64,000 bases of DNA from Owenia fusiformis. Taxonomy: Eukaryota > Annelida > Polychaeta > Sabellida > Oweniidae. The notes under the pieces are model-generated. The model was not told the origin of the DNA. It saw only the letters and a program-made list of their open reading frames with translations, and made no database searches. Shown piece after piece: positions 38,034 to 49,134 of this stretch; positions within the stretch are counted from its first letter, which is position 1, and each line of letters begins with the position of its first letter. The stretch is from positions 3,555,525-3,619,524 of the forward strand of contig CAIIXF020000004.1 of the NCBI GenBank assembly GCA_903813345.2, read 5' to 3'. The position numbers were made by a program, and so were the translations under genes.

Positions 38034-39020
38034 CACGCCCGGTGATCGTGAAAATGGGACGGAGGGGGGAGCAGGCAATTTCCGCTAGAAAATTCAACAA
38101 ATCTGGTAAAATTATTTTTTCAAGACAGAGTTTACGATTGAATTGAAAATTGAATAAGCGCACGGTATGATAAAATATGTTAGGTATTCTAGGATTATTT
38201 TTCAAGATATAAGATCTATTAAAAAAGGCGCAACGCAACCAACGTGCAAAAGTCAAAGTTTTTGCTATAAATCAAGCAACAATGGACTACACGACCTGTA
38301 ATAAATACTTGTAAGTGATGTTATCATAACTAAATTAATGTCATTGCTGAATTTATAAAATAAGTTTCCATACGTAAAATAAAAAATAATCGAAAATAAT
38401 TCAAATGGGACGGAGGGGGGGAGTAATAATTCTATAAAGTGAAACAACTTCACACGAATTCTTGTATTTGAAAAATGAACTCATTAACTTAGTAAGAAAC
38501 TGGATGATATACCCCTGGAGACTGAAAAATGGGGACATTTGGAGTTAAAGGACTTAAAGTCGCGAAACATCTCTAATCATGTCTTATATACATATTGCCC
38601 CCCCCCCCTCCGTCCCCTCCCCCCTCCGTCCCAAATTCATTATTTTCGATTATTTTTTATTTCACATATGGAAACTTATTTTATAAATTCAGCAATGACA
38701 TTAATTTAGTTATGATAACATCACTTACAAGTATTTATTACAGGTCGTCCAGACCATTGTTGCTTGATTTATAGCAAAAACGTTGATTTGTGCCTGTTGA
38801 TGGCCTTGCGCCTTTTTTAATAGATCTCATACCTTAGATGCGTATCGTTTCAGAAAAAATCGCAGAAAACCTAACATATTCTACCATACCGTGCGCCTAT
38901 CCATTTAGCAATTCAATAGTAAACTTTTTCTTGAAAAAATAAATCTTCCAGATTTGTTGAATTTCCCAGCAGAAATTGCCTGCTCCCCCCTCCGTCCCAT
39001 ATTCACGATCACCGGGCGTG
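38034..39020. mobile_element. 987-bp palindromic foldback element
   Basis: The ends CACGCCCGGTGATCGTGA are inverted. Arms of about 400 bases match (38034-38425 against 38600-39020), including atgggacggagggggg and gatgttatcataac. Flanks are AT dinucleotides, so the duplication is unclear. It starts 100 bases after the stop codon of antistasin-like gene A. Short ORFs within it are not genes. Confidence 0.85.
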
Positions 39021-39162
39021 ATATATATATTTTTAAAATAAACACAATAAGAACCATATTGGATCAATGTTGATAAGTTACTGTACAATTAAACCATGGC
39101 GAAATGCGTGTTCCACCAGCTCCGCTGAAAACAGCTAGAAAATATATTATGAATAGCCTTAA

Positions 39163-40235
39163 GGTGCTATGGAAGTTAACAGGAAATGACAAAACAGGAA
39201 GTGACAATTTTTTGGCATTTTTAGACATTTTTGAACAAAGATAACAGAGTTCTGTTTTAACCTCCAGTCAATTCAACTAGTTCCAAATACCATTTACAGG
39301 TCCAGGATCACAATGTTCATGGCCAGAATGACCCTAAAAATGAAAAAATAACCTTTTCAGCCCTCTGAAAATGTGACTGAAAAATAGCTAAAAGACGGAG
39401 GTAGGAAAGGTCACTGAACAGAATCTTTCGAATTTTTCAGAAAATGTGCCCAATATATTGCTCTAAATGATACAATCTTTGAAAATTTGATATCATTCAT
39501 AGAAAAAGAAAAAAATGAAAAAACTGATTTGAAAAGCGATCTATTTTCCTTTTTATGACCGCCATTTTTGTTTCAGACAATTTTCTGAAATTTCAAAGAT
39601 TGTATCAGTTAGAGCATTATATTGGGCACATTTTCCGGAAAATTCAAAAGATTCTATTCAGTGACCTTCCCTGCCTTCCTACTTAAGCTTTTTTCAGTCA
39701 CACTTTCGAAGGGCTAAAAAGGTTATTTCATCATGTTAAGGATGTTCCCTGGTCAGATAGGAAAATATTCAATAGTATTTAACTTTTTCTCAAAAATGGT
39801 TTTCTGGGATTCTCACGGGCAACAAAGAATATTAAAACTTTAAAAACCATATGTTAGTGTGCTTTTTTCTGAGCAAGAGGCCTCTAAAGTGTCAATATTT
39901 GACAAAAGTGGGCGTGGCACTTTCTCATTGAAACCCATGTTAAAAATCAGGTTTTCACCCCAAAACACACTTTTGAATATTTAACTTTTTCTTAAACTCA
40001 CAGAAACACTTAGTTATGCTATGTACTTCACATTTTGAAAAGAAAAATTAGGGGTTGGTGTTCATCGTTTTCAACTTCGTCCAGGGAACATCCTTAAGGG
40101 TCATTCTGACCGTGCACATTGTGATCCTGGTCATGTTAATGATATGTGGAAATAGTTAAATTGACTGGAGGTCTAAAAATGCAAAAGTTTTTGTCACTTT
40201 CTGTTTCGTCATTTCCTGTTAACTTCCATGGCACC
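39163..40235. mobile_element. 1.07-kb palindromic element, TTAA flanks
   Basis: TTAA at 39159-39162 and 40236-40239 flank the inverted ends GGTGCYATGGAAGTTAACAG. The arms match for several hundred bases (gacctccagtcaatt, ttggaccagg-like segments, gcccaatat). The right arm is interrupted by a second element at 39739-40094. TTAA suggests piggyBac-type mobilisation, but the end sequence differs from the CCC type at 20638. Confidence 0.75.
39739..40094. mobile_element. MITE nested in the palindromic element
   Basis: The inverted ends AGGATGTTCCCTGG are flanked by TA (39737-39738, 40095-40096). The other arm of the host element reads straight through this point (inverted: ttttagggtcattctg), giving an approximate empty site. 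Its ends resemble those of the nested MITE at 15688-16274. Confidence 0.8.
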
Positions 40236-40739
40236 TTAAACAGATATTCCTTTAAAACCCATTTCCCAAGGTTACCTCGACATGACATCGTGACATGACA
40301 TCTGACATGACATCTCAAAATCGAACATCTGGTGGTTTGTTGACTGGGTGAAAAGAAAACAACGTGCCATTCTTAATTTTGCATTTAATTAAGTTATCAC
40401 TTATTTTTTCCAAAGCTCCCCCCCCTGATCCACATACCTGAATGACAAACTTGAAAAGCGGCTATGATGGAAAGAGTCTATGAACTTTTTCATGGTCATC
40501 TATGAATATTTCAAAAACTATTCAATGAACTTTTAAAAGTGTAAATACATTATATCAGGATAAAGTGCATCTTGACTTCGAAAAGAAAATTGGCTATTGA
40601 TTTTAGAAACATGTGGTAAAATTAAAGATTTTCTTTAAAAAAGCAAATACACTTGACATTTGCTTAATAAATTAATATTAATTAGTTTACAATACGCTAA
40701 GTAATTATGAAATTCTATTAGTAGTATATTTGTTTTAAG
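40236..40739. other. spacer between antistasin-like genes
   Basis: Holds the repeat shared with 33220-33345 (about 40268-40345). From 40630 it becomes homologous to 35170 onward upstream of gene A. Confidence 0.45.
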
Positions 40740-40854
40740 GAAACACGTTGTCTCCGCCTAATTCCTTTGTCTTGTAGTAATTCAATTCAATTCAATTCAA
40801 CCTATACGTAGGTAGATATATCTACTGAATCATTATGTTGGGAACTTTCTTCGG
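40740..40854 (+). other. probable noncoding first exon, antistasin-like gene B
   Basis: Counterpart of 35281-35390; donor GG/GTAAGTAACAT at 40855. An aattc microsatellite (40780-40800) is specific to this copy. Splicing to the acceptor atttcag at 41963-41969 would join it to the ATG exon. Confidence 0.6.
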
Positions 40855-41137
40855 GTAAGTAACATATTTATTAATTATACGAATTTAGATTGTACAAAAT
40901 CTTCCATTTCATTTGTTTTTGTTTATTTTATTAATATGCTTTATACATCAAATACATTGCTCATGTTAACTATTCTATACAATTCTACTTTTAATATTTG
41001 AAAGAAAAATAGGATCAAATTATTTACGCAAACCAAGGACGTTTATCTCCCGCAAGCATATAAGTATAGTAAAGCCAAACAACACATCGTTCAATAAAAC
41101 AAGCCACGAGCGCTCAACATCAACATAAATATATACT

Positions 41138-41950
41138 GTATTAGCGGTATTTAATCTGAGTGGTTAATTTACCGAAGGCCAAATTTAAACTTCCCATTGG
41201 ATAACATTATAAAGAAAATGGTTCCAACATTTACACCCCAGTCACATTTCCTACGGCGATCGTTTCTGCGGCCAGTAACATTTCTACGCATGCCGTAGAA
41301 TTTCCAAATAATAATCGGATATAGTCGGAGCAAGTCCCATTGCATAGCCCCCGAAATCCGAGGAAGGGAGACTACTGATGATGTATCTCGGTAGCCAGTA
41401 TCGATGAACACTTTGTGTTTTATTTATGAACTTCTGCGGTCGAATACGTTTGCAGTCACATTTTTCCTACGGCTGCCACGCGGCGAGTTTTGCATTCCTG
41501 TCGATAGACGTTAATACTTATTTTTATTTTGTATACATCAGTACAAAAATATGACCGAAACTGGCCTAAAAACTGTTTCCAAAGGTGCATTACCCATCCT
41601 GCAGCAGACACAAGTCAACCGTAAGTCCGACGAGCGGCCACCGTTGGACCTCTCTGTTGTCTGGCAATTACCTGTAGATTTCTACGGGGACCGCAGAAAT
41701 GAACAAATACTATAACTCCGAGTTATAATTCCTACGGCTACCCCGCGGACTGCAAAAAAACACGATACGCCGTACGGAGACCGCAAGGCGACCGTGGTTT
41801 TCCTACGCTCACCGCAGAAATTCACTGATTTGATTGATCTGCGGTTGACGTACGGCAAATGTGACTGGGGTGTTAATTTTCCGAACCTGGTAAAAAATAA
41901 AAATTGGGCAATTGGCAAATTAAATGATTAGGCAAAATTACCACCTAGGT
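41138..41950. mobile_element. MITE, family W copy 1, host of a nested insertion
   Basis: Ends near gtattagcggtatttaatct and ttaggcaaaattaccaccta are inverted repeats matching those of the intact copy at 55031-55218. The interior (ttcccattggataacattat) is also shared. It is interrupted by the Harbinger-like MITE at 41234-41872. It lies in the 5' UTR intron of antistasin-like gene B, ending 20 bases before the ATG exon. Confidence 0.75.
41234..41872. mobile_element. PIF/Harbinger-like MITE, TTA target site, copy 2
   Basis: Ends CACCCCAGTCACATTT, flanked by TTA (41231-41233, 41873-41875). The uninterrupted family W copy at 55 kb reads (inverted) gacatttaattttcc at this point, so the 3-bp TTA duplication is confirmed by an empty site. 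The interior shares ataactccgagttataat and gtacggcg-type words with copy 1 at 32336. Confidence 0.9.
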
Positions 41951-41973
41951 ATGTTCATCAAAATTTCAGGAAA

Positions 41974-43961
41974 ATGTATCTTGGCGTACACGCGGTGGTG
42001 CTATTGTTGTGCTTGCAAGGAATCTTGGCAGGTAGTCTTATTTATTCTATTTCATATACAGTATACTGATGGAATCGTAAATTCACTCGGAAATATCGTA
42101 TTTGATTGATGCAAGCCCTGAATAGAATCATTGTGGGAATCATATTGGAATTGGATCACCAGGGTGAACTTATAAAAGATTTTAATATCCCTTGTAACTT
42201 TTGAGGTGACCATCATTAGGTTGTTTGGTCATTACTTGGAGTAATAAACAAGTTGATTCTAGTTGTAAAAATCTATTATTCCAACTTGATGCAGCTCAAC
42301 TTAGCTTTTTTGAGGGGAACAGACTTGTGAATTTTAATTTTTAGACGTACCCCCGGTCGACCCGATTTTCCTAGACGTCCAGGTCGTTTGTCCAATGGTT
42401 GTAGTAGAATGCGAAGATGAATGTGTAAAGAAAACAAATGCCGAAGGTTGTGACGTTTGCATATGTCCGGAACCTGTCGACCCAATTTTCTTGGACGACC
42501 AGGTCGTTTGTCCAATGATTGTAGTAGAATGCGAAGATGAATGTGTAAAGACGACAGATGCCGAAGGTTGTGACGTTTGCATATGTCCGGAACCTGAGAT
42601 TGCGTGCGCAGTTCCCAGGTGCATCAACGACTGTGGGCTTTTCGGTGGATTCAAAATCAACGATTTAGGCTGCCAAACATGTGATTGTAATGAGCCCATG
42701 TGTCCACAAGTCGATTGTCCGCCCTGGAGTAACTGTGAAAAGCGCGGTGGATACGGGAAAGATGCTAGGGGTTGCCAATCTTGTGAATGTGTAGTACCAT
42801 GCCCACAAGTCGATTGCCCATCTAATCTGAATTGTGGCGACTTGGGGATGAAGCTAAACGACATGGGATGCCAAACCTGTGATTGCAATGAGCCTATATG
42901 TCCACAAATCATGTGTGTACCTGATCTGAATTGTGGAGACTTGGGGATAAAGCTTAACGACATGGGATGCCAAACCTGTGAGTGCAACACCCCCATATGC
43001 CCAGCTGTGCTATGTAGAATAGGCTGCCAATTTGGATTGAAGAAAAACGACAACGGATGTGAGATATGTGAATGTAATCCCGAACCCGAGTGCCCAGATA
43101 TCGCATGCATTAACCCATGTTCGACGGGATTCAAAACGGATGCAAACGGTTGTATGACATGCGACTGTGACGTCCCGGCATGCCCGATGTTCAGGTGTCC
43201 CAATGACTGTCCTAATGGCTATAAAAAGAACAGTGACGGCTGTATGAGTCCAACTTGTGAGTGCAACCCATCATGCCAGGTGAACTCATTTTCCTAGTCT
43301 GTAGTACTGCTTCGATAATTGATTTTGAACTTCTTGCAAATATGAAGTGTTTCATTCTTACATAAAGACAGATTTATCTATGAATTCATGGCTATAATCC
43401 CCTCTTGCGCTCTTGTGTATAAGTTCAATATGAATTCATGGCTATAATCCCCTCTTGCGCTCTTGTGTATAAGTTCAATATGAATGCATAGCTATAATCC
43501 CCTCTTGCGCTCTTGTGTATAAGTTCAGCATTATACAAATAATGACTGCTATTTAGAGAAATATTCCCAGGAAAACTTATCAAAAATGCAATTTAACCCT
43601 TCCCTCACTTTAGCGGACTGATGTTTTGTACAATTATTTGTCATAAGATATACCTTCATACCGAACAGCAAATAGCAACAATCACGATCACCACTCAGTA
43701 CTAGCTGATATAATGTACATTTATTTCTCGTATATTATGAATACCCACCTTGCATGTAAATATAACTATAATCGTGTATGGTAATTGTAGAGTAAAGAAT
43801 GGAAACGCAAGTGTAGAGGGAAACTCAGAGAATGCGTCTTGGAGACTCCACAAAATTGCCCCAAAGCCCCTTGTGCACCAGTCCCGAAATGTAGACGTAA
43901 AAAGAATCTGACTAAGAAAGAGAAAAAGAGAATCCGAATGAGACTAAGAAACCAAAACTAA
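41974..43961 (+). CDS. secreted antistasin-like cysteine-repeat protein, gene B
   Basis: Coding exons 41974-42031, 42345-43279 and 43791-43961, with phases as in gene A, give 387 residues. Signal peptide MYLGVHAVVLLLCLQGILA. Nine cysteine modules start at CPMVV, CPMIV, CAVPR, CPQVDCPPW, CPQVDCPSN, CPQIM, CPAVL, CPDIA and CPMFR. The basic tail in the last exon parallels gene A (KCRRKKN, then KKEKKRIRMRLRNQN). Modules 5 and 6 (NCGDLGMKLNDMGCQTC and NCGDLGIKLNDMGCQTC) are recent internal duplicates. The first three modules are about 95 percent identical in DNA to modules 2-4 of gene A. Secretion is clear from sequence; protease inhibition is family inference. Confidence 0.85.
43381..43530. repeat. 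50-bp tandem repeat, three copies
   Basis: tgaattcatggctataatcc with its continuation repeats exactly every 50 bases, the third copy slightly changed. It lies in the last intron of antistasin-like gene B and is absent from gene A. Confidence 0.9.
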
Positions 43962-44037
43962 GAAGTTCATTGGGCATTCTCAAGTTAAGACTTTTGCAAT
44001 GTACGCATGTTTTATTTTAAAACTCAACTTTGAGACT

Positions 44038-44043
44038 AATAAA
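44038..44043 (+). terminator. candidate poly(A) signal, antistasin-like gene B
   Basis: AATAAA 77 bases after the stop. The homologous stretch of gene A (near 38000) lacks it; there the next AATAAA lies beyond the palindromic element, near 39038. Confidence 0.55.
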
Positions 44044-44107
44044 ACATTTCTTGATCAACATCAAAAGTTGGTTAATCGAAAATTGTTGCGTCATTTCTTA
44101 TTGCATT

Positions 44108-44310
44108 AAAATGATGTACGTATGCCCTGACACCATAATGTAGGCAAGCACAGACACAATAATACAGGCATGTAATGACACCATAAAGTAATTACATTAC
44201 ATAGGCATTCACTGACACCAATATTTAAGCATGTACTGACACCATAAAGTAGCTAGGCATGTACTGACACAATAATGCAGACATGTACTGACACCATAAT
44301 GTATAATAAC
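44108..44310. repeat. irregular minisatellite
   Basis: Repeats of atgtactgacaccataatgt with variable spacing (22-35 bases), about seven copies. Confidence 0.65.
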
Positions 44311-44533
44311 GTTGCCTTAGTGGTTCCACGTAAGAATTTGTGATTTGCTTCAATTTGAACATTTGCATTTTATTTTGATTGTTTGGCAATAATTCGGAGA
44401 ATATTTGATTGGGAATGGAAAACTATCTAAGGGTCTCAGGATGATAGCATCTATTCGCCCTTAAGCTTCCGATATGTTGTTAATACGGAAAATAATTTGA
44501 ATATTTAAGTGTAATCAATTCATCACGGTGTCT

Positions 44534-44809
44534 ATTCAGGCCCCGTTAACATCGCGAGCATCGAGCCCATGTTAGAAGCGGAGCCTCGAGAGATATGATA
44601 ACATTGAAATAAAAACGTTTCTATGGAACGTTAGTGAGTGAAACTCGGTTCAACTTTATTTCAGAGTACAATGGCTATATCAATTGCAGGGCAGCAACGT
44701 TCTTCAACAATAATTGTACTTTATCATATCTCTCAAGGCCCCGCTTCTAACATGAGATCATTGCTCGCGATGTAAGCGGGAACTTGCTCGCGATATACTG
44801 GGCCTGAAT
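44534..44809. mobile_element. 276-bp palindromic MITE
   Basis: The ends attcaggccc are inverted. The arms share atcgcgagca, catgttagaagcgg and gagagatatgataa. The right arm carries an internal duplication of tcgcga. No coding capacity. Confidence 0.75.
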
Positions 44810-44976
44810 GGTCATCCTGAATTCATATTCGATCACCATAAGAATTACTACAGCATTGTGAACAGGTCTGCACATATTATAAAATGGGGTGGTGCAAGGA
44901 TTTAATAGTGATAGGCTTCCTTGATGTACCCAAAGGAGGCAGAAATTATTTGATTCCGAAGGTTCTATTGCTGGTT

Positions 44977-45525
44977 TTAAAATACACACTGCCCCATATC
45001 CATGTGGTGGTATATCTTTTAAAATACACACTGCCCCATATTCATGTAGTGACATTTCTTTTAAAATACACACTGCCCCATATCCATGTGGTGGTATATC
45101 TTTTAAAATACACACTGCCCCATATCCATGTAGTGGTATATCTTTTAAAATACACACTGCCCCATATCCATGTAGTGGTATATCTTTTAAAATACACACT
45201 GCCCCATATCCATGTAGTGGTATATCTTTTAAAATACACACTGCCCCATATCCATGTGGTGGTATATCTTTTAAAATACACACAACCCCATATCCATGTG
45301 GTGGTATATCTTTTAAAATAGACACTGACCCATATACATGTGGTGGTATATCTTTTAAAATAGACACTGACCCGTATCCATGTGGTGGTATATCTTTTAA
45401 AATACACACTGCCCCATATCCATGTAGTGGTATATCTTTTAAAATACACACTGCCCCATATCCATGTGGTGGTATATCTTTTAAAATAGACACTGACCCA
45501 TATCCATGTGGTGGTATATCTTTTT
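44977..45525. repeat. 42-bp minisatellite, about 13 copies
   Basis: The unit cacactgccccatatccatg plus tggtggtatatcttttaaaata repeats with few changes. Since 42 is a multiple of three, frames of 145-248 codons stay open on both strands with a 14-residue period. They lack any other sign of coding and are not called as genes. Confidence 0.95.
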
Positions 45526-46503
45526 AGCAAACAACAGATAACAAAAGAAGAGTGTAGCAATATGTTACAGACACCAAAACTGAATACAGGTCACAGAAAA
45601 TGGTGGCTAGCAACAACAATGTCACCCTAGCCCTTTAACATAAAAACAACAAAAATTTCATTTTCTCATCACTTGTAATTTATTTATTCATTTAAAGAAC
45701 ATAATTCACATTAATAATTTCACTTGAATAAATATTTCATAGATTTCAGATTTATAAATGTGAAAATAGAAAGCATTATTAAAATAATTTTTGTATATAA
45801 ATCTTGTAAACCTTCTCGTCTTATAAGCTTCAGAATACAATGAAGATAAAGTCTAATATGATGTATTTACACATATAAAATATATTTATAGAATGTGATG
45901 TCACTATCTATAGACCAGCCGTTCCCTTAACTGCAGTTTACGTAACAAAATGTACTACTTATAACATGATTCTAAAATTTCGATTTTATTACTCTCTTAA
46001 TATTTAAATGAACTGTTTTATATGTTAATGAAGATCCATTTTTTGTAAACTATTTATCTTAAACTTAGCTTTGAATGAGATGTAGAGTGATTTAATTTTA
46101 TAAAGAATTTTACAAAGAATTGACATAATGTGTGTGCATTTAAGTATCTTTTACATCATAAGTGCATTTAGAAGCACAGTACATATACATTAATGATCCT
46201 AACCATTCACTTTTTAATAATAAAGTTGCACTAAAGGAAAGAAATAAAGTGAGCATTGATTTTAAGCGATGAGAATGTCCCCTTTTTCAATTCTTATCCA
46301 TTTGGATATTTCTCACTCTTAAACCATTAATAGTTTCCATATTTGCCCAGATATAGAGGTTTCTTCACAAGAAAAATATGGCTCTGTAGTGTACAGATTC
46401 AATGTAAGACCTCTAATGTATATGAACATGTATTGATATAACATACTATAAATTGGTTGAATTAGGAATTTTCATTTTTAACTTTGAAATGTGCATTATT
46501 TAA
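45526..46503. other. intergenic, nothing recognised
   Basis: AT-rich, no gene, RNA or repeat supported. Confidence 0.4.
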
Positions 46504-46769
46504 CCTCTTGAATCCCAGGCTCTAAAATCGGTTGAAACCATTTTTGCCATCTTTTGAGATTTTATTACATACCTATACAACTTTAGATGCTCATCTTAGT
46601 AAAATTAGACGGCAGAGATCATTTCACAATTTTTGTATAAATTGGTTAAAAATTGTTCAAATAAGAGCAATTTTAGTGAAAAATTTTGTGATGGATTTTT
46701 TCGTCACTCTGAGTTTCAAGATCATTTCTGAACTGACGAGAAATCTCATCACTCCAAGTAGTCAAGAGG
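46504..46769. mobile_element. piggyBac-like MITE, TTAA target site
   Basis: TTAA at 46500-46503 and 46770-46773 flank the short inverted ends CCTCTTGA. It is 266 bp with no transposase. The terminal repeats are short, so the call rests mainly on TTAA and the CC start. Confidence 0.5.
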
Positions 46770-46905
46770 TTAAACGGGAGATTGGTGAATAACTGGATTA
46801 AAATGCGGCCATATTGAACCAATTTACAGTTTTTATGAGCATTTACATTACATGTGCTACAAAACAACGCTAGTGAAAGCACTCCTTCATAAATGCTATA
46901 ATAAA

Positions 46906-47067
46906 AATATTTCATTCTATTAAGGTGAATACCTATGCATTTTTCACAAATGATATTTCCCGAAGCCTGAAAGGAAATATGAATATTCAATCTCTGAAAA
47001 TAACACAGGCATTTATCAAAATAGAATGAAATATATGTTTTATTATTCACTGTTATATTCCTCACTT
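46906..47067. repeat. dispersed hairpin repeat, family Z copy 2
   Basis: aaatatttcattctattaag with gtgaatacct pairs with the right side as at 21039-21197, followed by the same ttttattattcactgttata tail. Confidence 0.65.
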
Positions 47068-47989
47068 TGACATTGGTCTATGAAATGAAGGGGGGGGGAC
47101 ACCGGCTATTTATTTCATTTGCCCATATAGGTAAACTTCGCCTCTTTGTTTATTTACTGAGAAGGCACTTGTTTACCCTATTAAAAAAAAACTGGATAAA
47201 GTTACATGTAGGAAGTATGCCTGGTCAATATGCTTTTAATATTGTCAGGTTCTTGAAAACGTAATATGGTCTTGGACCAATCAGAAAATGAGGAATTTGG
47301 CAGCGATATAATAAACTAAAATATAATATATGTGTATATAATTGAATAAAATATATATAAGTACCCTTTTTATCTCATCCAATCGGAGAGCTCAGGGAGC
47401 TGGAAAATATTAATTACTGCTAAATTGATATTGTTTTTAATACTGTCTCCAACTTACAATTTTTGTGATCTTCAAATGGGTGTGCCCTGTTAAAAATCTG
47501 AAAATTACATCCCACCCTGTTTTCAACGATTTACACTCAGTCAATAGATAGAAATGTTGGAATATTTTCGCCGCAACAGGTAGATTTTGTATCCCGCGAA
47601 ACAAAATATGTGGGTCAAAATTGATATTGCACTTATGATGTCACATAATAAATAAATAAAAGACCCCTTGAGATGCATATGACCTTCCCCAAACAAAATT
47701 AATAATTATCTAAAATAACTGATAAAGACCCCTGCTTTCTAGCCAGCCCTCCTTCAGATCTCAGTCTCTTTACAAGGAAGGTTGCCTCCCAGCATTCCTT
47801 GGTGATCTTCTTTTGATTGGCATGAACCATTTTGGTAATAATATTACCACATTAAGTCATTAATCTCCCGACTATTGTTTGATCTATTATTCTTATAATA
47901 TTACCAGATTGGTCCATGGCAGTCAACAGAAGATGGTGAATGATTGCTGGGGGCCAACCTTCCTTGGTTTTAATTAATTACACTCATAA
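47068..47989. other. intergenic, nothing recognised
   Basis: No supported gene. A local inverted pair (gttgcctcccagcattccttg near 47790 and gattgctgggggccaacctt near 47941) suggests another unclassified foldback element, about 47776-47966. Confidence 0.45.
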
Positions 47990-48400
47990 TATATAATCCA
48001 TGTGTCCAGAGTAATTTAGTCTATGTGTCAATTATGATATAATCCACCAGTCCACAATAACTTTTTCTGTGTCTGTCATGGATATATTGATCTTCTATAA
48101 CTGTTCTTGACTCTGTAATCTTTTAATCCGTGTGTCCAGAATCCTGGGATTATTCTATGTGTCAATAATTGATAAATCCATGTGTCCATCATGGATTATT
48201 TATTATATGTGTCAATTAAGGATTAATCCATGAATTTTTAACCATGGGATTAATCCATGTGTAAATGATTGTCAAATCTAAGTGTCCATCATGGATTATT
48301 TGTTACATGTGTCTGTAGGGATTAATCCATGTGTCCATGATTATTAAATCTAAGTGTCCATCATGGACTATTCACATATGTCCTGAAGAATTGATCCATG
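47990..48400. repeat. degenerate minisatellite
   Basis: Recurrent words taatccatgtgtcca and catggattatttatta with irregular spacing of about 50-60 bases. Confidence 0.65.
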
Positions 48401-48525
48401 TGACTTCAAATATTATTCCGCAAGCACACAATAAATAATTTCATCATTGGTATCGATAACAAGCTTAACAAGTTTAAAATGGCAATATCAAAGTGAGTAG
48501 CTGTCAGATGTCAAATAACCATATA

Positions 48526-48712
48526 CAGTAAAACCTGTTGAAGTGAAACACCTTTGGTACCTCTAAAAAGTGTTCCACTTGGGACATGTGGGAGGTGTTC
48601 CACTTATAGAGGTACATTTAACATTAAGTCACTTGGTCTTAGGACTCTGAAAAGTGTTGCACTAAGAGAGGGGTTCAACATCTAGAGGTGTTCCACTTTA
48701 TAGGTTTCACTG
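48526..48712. mobile_element. Tc1/mariner-type MITE, TA target site
   Basis: The ends CAGTRAAACCT are inverted and flanked by TA (48524-48525, 48713-48714). The interior carries repeated gtgttccactt and gaggtgttcc words that pair with each other. 187 bp, non-autonomous. Confidence 0.8.
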
Positions 48713-49134
48713 TACAATCATCATGATTTTCCATAATGATTAAGATTTAACTCCTAAAATAGTCAAATTTAACCAGGTAAAAAATGCTTAATATCTAACA
48801 CTGCACTAATTTACACTTTTTTACCTGATTTCAAACTGAAGAGTAACTTTTGGAAAGCTATTCCTTACAAACTTATAGCACTATGCGAAAAGCGATGACA
48901 TAGTACACAAACTTTATAAACATCAGAAACACTCTATAAAGGAGTTATGTAATCTCTCCAATATATCTTGTAACCATGGTAATATGGATTCTTAGTGAAA
49001 ACAGATGATGAAGACCCCTTCTGCACAAAATCATGCATTTACATAGGCTCCTTGAACTACGCAATGAAAATGATATGGTCCTAAATGTCCTCAGGGCCCA
49101 GAAGGGTTAAACCTAGAATTGGGCCCCATAAGGG
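48713..49134. other. 3' flank of the tim-like gene
   Basis: Presumed 3' UTR and downstream DNA for the minus-strand gene. No AATAAA was found close to the stop on the minus strand. Confidence 0.35.

Noticed and set aside
42334-43203. 289-codon open frame on the minus strand opposite antistasin-like gene B
   Set aside because: It is a shadow: the spliced plus-strand gene has signal peptide, cysteine modules and a conserved paralogue, while the antisense frame is rich in Ser/His/Gly and lacks any domain. The similar 151-codon frame at 36555-37010 is rejected for the same reason.
44747-45493. 248-codon minus frame and 145-172 codon frames over the 42-bp array
   Set aside because: Produced by a repeat unit divisible by three; no start context, splice signals or non-repeat coding sequence supports a protein.
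46673-47065. 130-codon minus frame
   Set aside because: It spans the end of a MITE and a hairpin repeat and has no recognisable domain, so it is likely chance.
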